Assembly (NCBI RefSeq): GCF_007896845.1
Contig: NZ_VOHS01000013.1
Location: 79,501 to 143,500 of the forward strand
Source of the DNA: Chitinophaga pinensis
Lineage (GTDB): Bacteria; Bacteroidota; Bacteroidia; Chitinophagales; Chitinophagaceae
Length of the DNA stretch: 64,000 bases
Direction: 5' to 3'
Shown here: piece by piece, positions 58,301 to 64,000 of the stretch
Numbering within the stretch: position 1 is the stretch's first letter
Layout: every line of letters begins with the position of its first letter
Notes under the pieces: generated by a model
Databases searched by the model: none
The model's input: the letters and a program-made list of their open reading frames with translations, nothing else
Told to the model about the DNA's origin: nothing
Translations under genes and position numbers: made by a program

Positions 58301-58426
58301 ATTCACATGTTTCTTAACAGAATGTTGTCATCCAATCAGCGGAAACATGAACTGGTGATTTATCATTTTCTGAGTAAATATTACGAATCGAGGGTAGCGA
58401 TGCTAAAGCAGCAACAACTTAGTTAG
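55310..58426 (+). CDS. Lantibiotic dehydratase LanB, full length
   Basis: Class I dehydratase (1038 aa) that glutamylates Ser/Thr of the precursor using Glu-tRNA and eliminates to dehydroamino acids. The N-terminal glutamylation domain (about 1-720) shows FYLLRAPLMPIEFL, RYLLRMSTRCTPYGLFAGCSTG, SKRFNKRVIPRLSTAHNF, LPRVRYKHIVLQKCTWLI and FKAFSAIKDALKLPRYISIADRDNELFIDLEN. The C-terminal elimination domain (SpaB_C type, about 755-1038) begins EWLYVKIYAGINTAEKILT and has QWFFIRYTDPEDHIRIRFH. Both halves are in one protein, unlike split dehydratases. It is transcribed away from the precursor genes; the 3' end overlaps the convergent beta-lactamase by about 8 bp. Confidence 0.95.
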   Translation: MITNKGFYLLRAPLMPIEFLTRFLQLPYEELADEIKKVFATSYLAEAIYIASPELSSELRKWQEGQIFSEKDQEKLVLSLFRYLLRMSTRCTPYGLFAGCSTGYTGSVTSVYIQSVTAHQQHCRLDMNYVAELAETIAGMPAVQEQLRYYRNNSVYRTGDTYRYAAFTVKDKFRQYDLTAVNHSPYLEAILDIAEKGATRQMLYQHITADDITEEEARTFIDELIDSQLLISELEPTITGEEFFHVLTDKLGKLKGIQPVYDILCAIREQLTVSQPGIEKYLHTHALVKQLLPDTKNKDLVQTDLFLATTSNTISEAVINDIQTQMEVLWKLSVVNKQPDLLQFCKAFSQRYEEQEIPLALALDTETGIGYGAYTSHYAAYAPLLEEVVIRNTGTPDTIPWNTMRQFQLRRYMECLQMQQPEVLLTDDDINSLATTSTAPIPDSFYLMGSIVSENAAAMDQGDYLFDFSSCGGPSAGNLLGRFCHGDNALKQLVRDCLDEEAGQQPGVIYAEIIHLPEARTGNILLRPQLRDYEIVYLGNGSVTEERQLPVTDLLVSVQNEQVILRSKRFNKRVIPRLSTAHNFTTGSLPLYKFLGDLQFQQLRHATGWQWQLPIEAPFLPRVRYKHIVLQKCTWLIHSKDYPSLQKNASVQLHFKAFSAIKDALKLPRYISIADRDNELFIDLENASCVHLLVTSLLKREQLTLQEVLQTPAQCWVKGEAGRFTNEIILPFKSNALQPVTISSALTPHQPQRHFPPGSEWLYVKIYAGINTAEKILTTVIKPMVEHLMRDGVIEQWFFIRYTDPEDHIRIRFHHANRKDFWTIVLAGLHERLAAAIDPGLIHRIQTDTYVRELERYGATTMAVSERIFCYDSEAVLGCADLLEGEEGEHFRWLLAIRGVDMLMDDFGYTLSRKSTYLKRLQQHFFREFGAGQSLQTQLNAGYRKHMRQISSFLDPQQDIDNEIEEAIQLLEKRSSHIRQAIKDVAVHTWDELLSSYIHMFLNRMLSSNQRKHELVIYHFLSKYYESRVAMLKQQQLS

Positions 58427-59304
58427 CCGCATCCCAGAAAAGGCGGGTTATCCTTGCGATCACTCCTTCTCTGATAGCCTCATTCACTTGGTATCACTGA
58501 CAAAAACAACGATAGCTACGTGTGAGCCGTCAGGTAGTGTGACAATACCCGCATCGTTGGTAGCAGCGGTCAAACCGTCCTTTGTATCAGAAGAGCCGGT
58601 TTTATGTGCTACTACTGCATCAGCAGGTAACATGCCTCTCATTCTCTTAGGACCTGTCGTTGTTTCTTTCATGATCTTTAGCAGGAATTCATTACTGCTT
58701 TTAGACAGGTACTTTCCGGTATGGATACCTTTCAATAATTGTAACATCGCCAGAGGTGAGCTCCAGTTGGTATATTGTACTTTCCATGCCTGTGCCATTC
58801 TTTCTTCATTCGCTTTGATAGCGATGCTATCAATACCCAGGCCATGGATATATTGTTCAACATATGCTGTACCGCCTACCAGATTAAATAAAATATCGCA
58901 ACCGTTATTATCACTCTGCGATACGGTATAAGTCAGTAATTCTCTCAGCTTCATATCTGTGCCTTCCGGATACTTTTCCCTTATCGGACTCCAGGTAAAA
59001 GGCAGTAATTCTTTCTTCGTGATATGGATCACCTGATCAAGTGATAACTTACCCTTATCTACCTGATCCAGTACAGCGATAGCCAATGGTACTTTAAATA
59101 CGCTCTGCATCGGGAAATGGTCATGTCCATTGATCGTCATGGTGTCGCCACTTTCCAGAGACATCATGGCCACACCTACATGCCCACGGGCTGTAGCGGC
59201 AATTTCATTCGCTTTTGTCTGGTATTGTTGTCCTGTGCGGAGCTATGTAAACTTAACAACAGGAAAGGCAGTGCTAAGGAGCACGATAGGATACGATTTT
59301 TCAT
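58419..59304 (-). CDS. Class A beta-lactamase, two frameshifts
   Basis: Periplasmic serine beta-lactamase, CfxA/CepA-like group. The central frame (58484-59173) has all active-site motifs: QSVFKVPLA (SxxK), SQSDNNGCDILF (SDN), ANEERMAQAWKVQYTNW (Glu of the omega loop) and AHKTGSSDTKDG (KTG). The signal peptide (NRILSCSLALPFLLLSLHSSAQ, ATG 59304) is in another frame and rejoins at QTKANEIAATARGHVGVAMM. The C-terminus rejoins as VNEAIREGVIARITRLFWDAAN if one A is restored after SDTK. Repaired length is about 296 aa, normal for the class. The motifs are intact, so the frameshifts are probably sequence errors. Its spectrum cannot be inferred. Confidence 0.85.
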
Positions 59305-59331
59305 TTAGGTCAGCAGTTTTTAAAACTGGTT

Positions 59332-61951
59332 TCAGGCTTTCATGCGCTCATCTACCAATTGCTGCAGCAAGATAGCGAAATCTTTATCATTAGGCGGCAT
59401 GAGAAATGTTTTGTGATCCCCTTTTACATCATGCACGTTAATTCCTTTCAATGCATATGGCTTCCATCCGAGGTAAAGCGGATCATCCAGATAGTAAAGC
59501 CGGGTATCCACACGGAACAGATCTATGGCACATGCATCAGAGGTCTGCATATGGTATTTGCGGTAAGCCGCTTCATACTTCTCGTTAATCTTATCTTCTG
59601 CCCTGTCTGATTCAGGAGGTCTTTGCAGTCCGATATAGACGGCCAACTCATTATATTTCCTGACAAAAAAGGCTTGCTGATAGTCCAGCGTTTCTTTGGG
59701 ATGCCGGATTAAAGACTGCGTAATAAAAAGGAATTTAGGGAACTGACGTTTGATCTTACGGATGTATTTTGGTACGCCTGTTTCAAAATGGCCTTTGTTA
59801 TAAGCGTAGGTATCAAACATGGCCAGCATTTTACTTTCTTCCCCATTGCCTGTAATTGCCTGCTCATTTCATAAGCCACTACGCCACCGTAGGAATATCC
59901 CGCCAAAGCATAACCATCAGGAAAATCTCTTTCGAGCAGTGCAGCGATATACTCCGCCGCCATATCTTCCAGTGTTTCAAAGGGTTCATCAACACCGTTG
60001 AGGCCACGGGGCTGAAAACCATATACCGGCTGATCAGGCTCCATATTACGGGCGATATTATTAAACAGCAGCACATTCATGTCCAGACCATTCACGATAA
60101 ATATCGGCGGCTTGGTACCGGTGGGTTTAACGGGGACCAGCAGATCCCAGGAAATGGACTGATCATCCAGTTCCATTTCAGTAGCTAATTTTTCAACCGT
60201 ATTGGCGGTAAACAGACTCGCCAACGGAAGCCTTTTCCCGATTTCTTTTTCTATGCGGGCCATGATCTGCATCGCTACAATAGAAGTACCCCTAATTCGA
60301 AGAAATCGTCTTTTATACCCACTTTCTCTACGTACAGGTAATCTTCCCAGATCTTTGCAATCAACTTTTCTTGTTCGGTACGGGGAGCTGTGTATACACG
60401 GTTCGCTTTTTCTATCTCCTGTCCCATCGCCTCCAGTGCATTCCGGTCTACCTTTCCATTGGGAGATAATGGAAATCTGGGCAGCAATACGAAATTGCTT
60501 GGCACCATATATTCCGGCAAAGAAGTTCTCAATGCCTGCTGCCATGCCGGGAAGTTGGCTGTAATACCGTTCTCTTGTACAACATAGGCGATCAATCGTT
60601 CATCTTTCGGCAATACAACCACGTCTTTGATGCCTGCCTGTTTACCGAGTGCATGTTCCACTTCGCCCAACTCAATGCGATACCCTCTGATCTTTACCTG
60701 ATGATCCATTCTGCCGAGGCATTGGATTTCTCCTCCATTCACGATCCTCCCGAGATCTCCTGTTTTATACATACGGGCGCCGGCAAAGAAGAAAAGGATC
60801 AGACATAAAGCGTTCTTCATTCAGTTCCGGCCTGTTCAGATATCCTACCCCGACTCCCACTCCACCGATAAAGATTTCTCCCACGGTACCGTCCGGTACT
60901 TGCCGGAGCTGATTATCCATATGTATGCAAACATATTCCCGATGGGCCGGCCTACTGTAATAATTTCATCGTCTATATGATCTTCTTCAGTGAGCCATAC
61001 AGTGGTCTCCGTAGGGCCGTACATATTCCACAGACCATCACATTTTTCCAGCAGCCGTTCTGCCAGTTTTTAGACAAGGCTTCTCACCTATCAGCGCTTT
61101 TAACGGTAAGCGATCCTCCCAGGCAGATTCCAGCATCATTCTCCATGTCGCAGGTGTAGCCTGCATGACCGTTTACACCTTGTTGCCTGACAATGTCCAT
61201 CAGATGACGCGTATCTCTGGAGGTCTGCACATCCGTCAGGATGATTTCCCGCCCTACTAATAAAGGGAGATATAATTCAAGACCAGATATATCAAAGGAA
61301 ATAGTCGTCAATGCAAGCACCTTGTCATGTTGATCAAGACCAGGTTCTTTTAACATGCCTATCAGGAATTCACCAGACCAAGCTGTGTAATCTGTACACC
61401 TTTGGGCTGTCCTGTAGAGCCTGATGTATACAATACATAGACAACATCCTGCATCGTGATCATCACATCCGGCGGTGTAACATCATATTGAGGAGCCTGC
61501 CTCAGGAGATCTTCCATCAATATATTCTTAGCCATCGTCTGAAACCTGTCACTATATTTTTCTGATGTAATCAGGTAAGCAGCCCCTGCATCCTGCAGCA
61601 TGAACTCAATTCGTGCCTGTGGATATTCGGGATCCAACGGCAGATAGGTTGCACCAGCCTTTACAATAGCCAGCAACAGTAGAGCATTTCCGGAGAACGA
61701 TCTACAGCAAGCCCGACTATAATACCTTACGAATGCCGTAATCGGCCAGCAGTCTGGCAAATTGGTTTGCAGAATTATTTAATTATGATATGTTATTACG
61801 TGATCCCTGAAGCGCAATGCGGACTTATCGGGGTAAGACAACGCTTTTCATGGATGAGTTCCTGTAGAGAACGTAGGTCCAGTGGATTTGAAATGCGGTT
61901 TTCCGATGTAGGTGTGGGATTCCGTTCATGTGTTACTTGTCTCTCCGACAT
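59332..61951 (-). pseudogene. Stand-alone NRPS module A-T-TE, multiply frameshifted
   Basis: Single-module synthetase of about 870 aa after repair, with no condensation domain. The N-terminus is MSERQVTHERNP...LDLRSLQELIHEK. The A domain has [62 protein letters not shown] and [13 protein letters not shown]...PNGKVDR. The T domain reads KDDFFELG then [14 protein letters not shown] (Ser for phosphopantetheine). The TE has PIFIVNGLDMNVLLF, YALAGYSYGGVVAYEM (Ser nucleophile) and DVKGDHKTFL (His). Breaks occur near 59,830, 60,290, 60,800, 61,070-61,180, 61,360 and 61,700-61,850, many in homopolymers. The readable specificity residues suggest glycine (inference). Confidence 0.78.
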
Positions 61952-62075
61952 AGATTCCCAGATATAATTGTAACATGCTGATTATACCCTTTAAAAACGG
62001 AAAATAGAATTAGTTTATTATGGCAGAGAAATATACTTATGTAAGCAGGTATAATCGGATCTCCTAAATGAAAAA

Positions 62076-62099
62076 GGTTACAGGAAACATCCTGTAACC
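62076..62099 (-). terminator. Terminator after the downstream Yellow-family gene
   Basis: A perfect 9-bp stem GGTTACAGG/CCTGTAACC with a 6-nt loop, followed on the minus strand by TTTTTCATTT. It ends the two-gene Yellow-family unit. Confidence 0.8.
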
Positions 62100-62125
62100 C
62101 CATATGAATATTCTAAGATCTTCAG

Positions 62126-63186
62126 CTATTGAATGGTTTTGCGTTAATTTTCATTTTATAGATTACAACGGGCAATTTTACTTTATCCACACCTTGTAGA
62201 AATGGCGCCAGCAAATGTAATTGTCCGGCAGGCATCCAGAGATATCCATCTTCATCAATCCATAATGCATCACACCAGCTTAAGCGTTATCTTTTACAAT
62301 AACCTGTGCTTTCCTTCCGGAGAGATACGAACAATCTGTTGTTTATTCACATCACTTACATAGATATTACCGGCGGCGTCTATTGCGGTCCCTCCTGTAG
62401 AGGGTGTTTGGAAAAATAGTCTTACATGACTTCGCAGCTCATTTTCTGACAGATCTGCATTGTTGAGCAATCTTGTTTCGACTTTCCATAGCGGACCACT
62501 TGCTGCCTGAAAATAGAGCCATTTCCCATCAGGAGAGATCTCGAGCTGATCGGCATGGATATGTACATCTTTTCCGCTTTTATCTTTCATGATATGACCT
62601 TCTGCCCATATTGCCTTTTCGTCTGTTGTAGAACGATGGTGTGTTAAGACTCTCCTGCCCTTTCCGGTTGTTTATCCATTACATCAAGGCCGGATCACCG
62701 GCATCAGTGAGATAGATTGTATTCCGGTCATACGCAGATCATCAATAAATGTTGCCTGTGTGGAAACACCCGCCAATGGAATGATACGTACAATGCGATT
62801 GTTCTGGTATCATGGCTACGAGCTTAGCCGCACTGTCAGGTAAAGGGGCGCTCCCATTGCCGGCGTACCGGTATCTACAATCCAAGTAATCCATCAGGTC
62901 CTATGCGGAGGGAATTCGTCCGTACGAATTTTTTATTGACGTCTGCACCCGTTTGCCAGTTATTCCAGTCAGTATCCGGATACGGAACGATCTTTCCGTC
63001 CGGAAGAATCTCTCCTATGCGGATGCCATTATCTCCTTCGAGTCGGGGGAATCAACAAATATCCGCTTATCAGCAGTGACAGTGACTCCATTCCATATCA
63101 TATCAGCCGTGGCTACTTTTTCCAGCTGCGCTATTTCAGATGTAACTGTACTGCGACAAACAACAATGTGATTATTATCCGTTCAT
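62126..63186 (-). pseudogene. Major royal jelly / Yellow-family (dopachrome-type) secreted protein, frameshifted
   Basis: Six-bladed beta-propeller family best known in insects; bacterial members are exported and of unclear function. The signal peptide reads RIIITLLFVAVQLHLK in a frame one base off the ATG at 63186. Then WNGVTVTADKRIFVDSPRLEG, KFVRTNSLRIGPDGLL, IVDTGTPAMGAP, HADQLEISPDGKWLYFQAASGPLWKVETRLL, GGTAIDAAGNIYVSDVNKQQIVRISPEG and finally DALWIDEDGYLWMPAGQLH. Pieces are spread over three frames, with several breaks between 62,280 and 63,180. Repaired length is about 355 aa. It starts 11 bp after the stop of a second family member. Confidence 0.7.
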
Positions 63187-63197
63187 ATGCTATTTGC

Positions 63198-64000
63198 TTA
63201 CAATTTCAGTCTGAAAATTTTGTAAGGATAGACAGTGCGGTTCTGGTTATTATTAAACCATGGCATACGAGCTATCTGCGAAGCAGAAATATACAGGTAT
63301 CCATCAGCTGAAATACTATAGCTATCGGGCCATGAAAACCTCACTGTATCTACAGCGATTGTATGGCATTTTTAAGTCAGGCGTGATTTTCACAATACTG
63401 CTTTTTTCAAGATCACCAAGGTACAGATTACCATTCTTGTCGAATTCCATACCATCAGAGGTTACGAATTTTCCAAGATCTTCCACACGTTATCAATCTT
63501 TTGAGAAGGTGTGGAAAAATCACGCAGCAACGCGGTATTGATGCGATAAAGTCTGTCATCAGTAAGTGGTTTGTAGTACAACCATGCTTTATCCGGAGAC
63601 AATGCGATACCGTCAGAATTGATTTTAGGAATGCTGCCATCTGCTTTGGTCAGTTCCCGGCCATCCATGGTGAAATGATACGCGGTATCGGACATCACAG
63701 AAGGAGAATGGTGCAATACAAACGTGACTGCCCACTATTTGTATTCAGGATAACAATCCCTCCGTTTGAAGAACTTGTCATGTATGCAACCGTTAGTATT
63801 GTCAATACGGATATCATTGATATAACTATCGCTTGCGGTGACGCTGTCGGGAAAGTGATAGATACGTTCTACTTGTTTGTAGAGAGATTAATCTTCACAA
63901 CTTGTTGCTATGCTGAAAACAGGTCCCAGTCCGATACCAGCGGCATCTACCACCCAGAGATATCCCTTTTCATCAGCTACTACAGCCTGTACGCATACAA
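63198..64000 (-). pseudogene. Second Yellow-family protein, N-terminus outside window, frameshifted
   Basis: Same family as its neighbour. Visible pieces: VVADEKGYLWVVDAAGIGLGPVF, ERIYHFPDSVTASDSYINDIRID, GGIVILNTNSGQS, HHSPSVMSDTAYHFTMDGREL, NSDGIALSPDKAWLYYKPLTDDRLYRINTALLRD, and in another frame YSISADGYLYISASQIARMPWFNN ending FRLKL. The order matches the family consensus (DGIaLSPDg..LYY.pL). Breaks occur near 63,460 and 63,360 and again above 63,720. The gene runs off the window's right edge. It is probably co-transcribed with the downstream paralogue 11 bp away. Confidence 0.68.

Noticed and set aside
53407..58426. Pinensin biosynthesis genes
   Set aside because: The genus inference fits, but the precursors were not matched to pinensin from memory and the LanB here is one full-length protein, so equivalence is not claimed.

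Overview
The window looks like a chromosomal piece of a Bacteroidota bacterium, most likely a Chitinophaga-like soil organism. The evidence is a SusC/SusD pair, TonB-linked receptors, lipoprotein signals, promoter matches to the Bacteroidota consensus (TTG, about 19-21 bases, then TAnnTTTG), a DUF6515 protein, a GH92 mannosidase and a class I lanthipeptide locus with short lysine/leucine-rich leaders. The genus is an inference; no rRNA or tRNA gene was seen.

Layout. 1-3.3 kb: PEP carboxylase (C-terminus outside the window) and a TonB-family energy transducer. 4.0-7.5 kb: a PQQ-type sugar dehydrogenase lipoprotein and a TonB-dependent receptor. 7.6-12.4 kb: a galactose operon (GH5-like secreted hydrolase, galK, galT) whose promoter carries a LacI-type operator, with a second operator 122 bp away in inverted orientation and the lacI gene upstream. 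12.5-14.5 kb: a DUF5009 membrane acyltransferase and an atypical SDR. 14.7-23.7 kb: SusD/SusC, a secreted unknown, an amidase and a GH92 mannosidase. 24-26.6 kb: a frameshifted S41 protease with tandem duplications and a frameshifted aldo/keto reductase. 26.7-31.9 kb: a McrBC-like defence candidate (EVE-like/McrB AAA+ protein, DUF2357-DUF524 nuclease, small coupled third gene), then a 77-bp palindrome and a GIY-YIG protein. 32.2-33.0 kb: DUF6515.

33.7-51.5 kb is the most striking block: an apparently single transcription unit with a reductase-KS-AT-ACP-ACP-KR megasynthase, a KS-AT-DH protein followed by (probably fused to) a phosphopantetheinyl transferase, a free ACP, an alpha/beta hydrolase, two glycosyltransferases, two PapA5-like acyltransferases and a small membrane protein. 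Together they look able to build a reduced acyl chain, glycosylate it and acylate it: a dedicated secondary glycolipid pathway.

52.7-58.4 kb is a lanthipeptide locus: a LuxR-type regulator with a degenerate receiver, LanC, two precursor peptides (one only 52 residues) and a divergent full-length LanB; no transporter or leader protease is visible. 58.4-64 kb: a class A beta-lactamase, a stand-alone A-T-TE NRPS with a glycine-like specificity code, and two tandem major-royal-jelly/Yellow-family proteins.

Sequence quality caveat: reading frames break in tight clusters (about 10.1, 23.6-28.3, 38.0-39.8 and 58.4-64.0 kb, probably also 44.04 and 45.2 kb). Nearly every break I could resolve is a one-base loss or gain in a short homopolymer, inside otherwise conserved motifs. 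I therefore read most as base-calling or assembly errors, and give the repaired gene extents.
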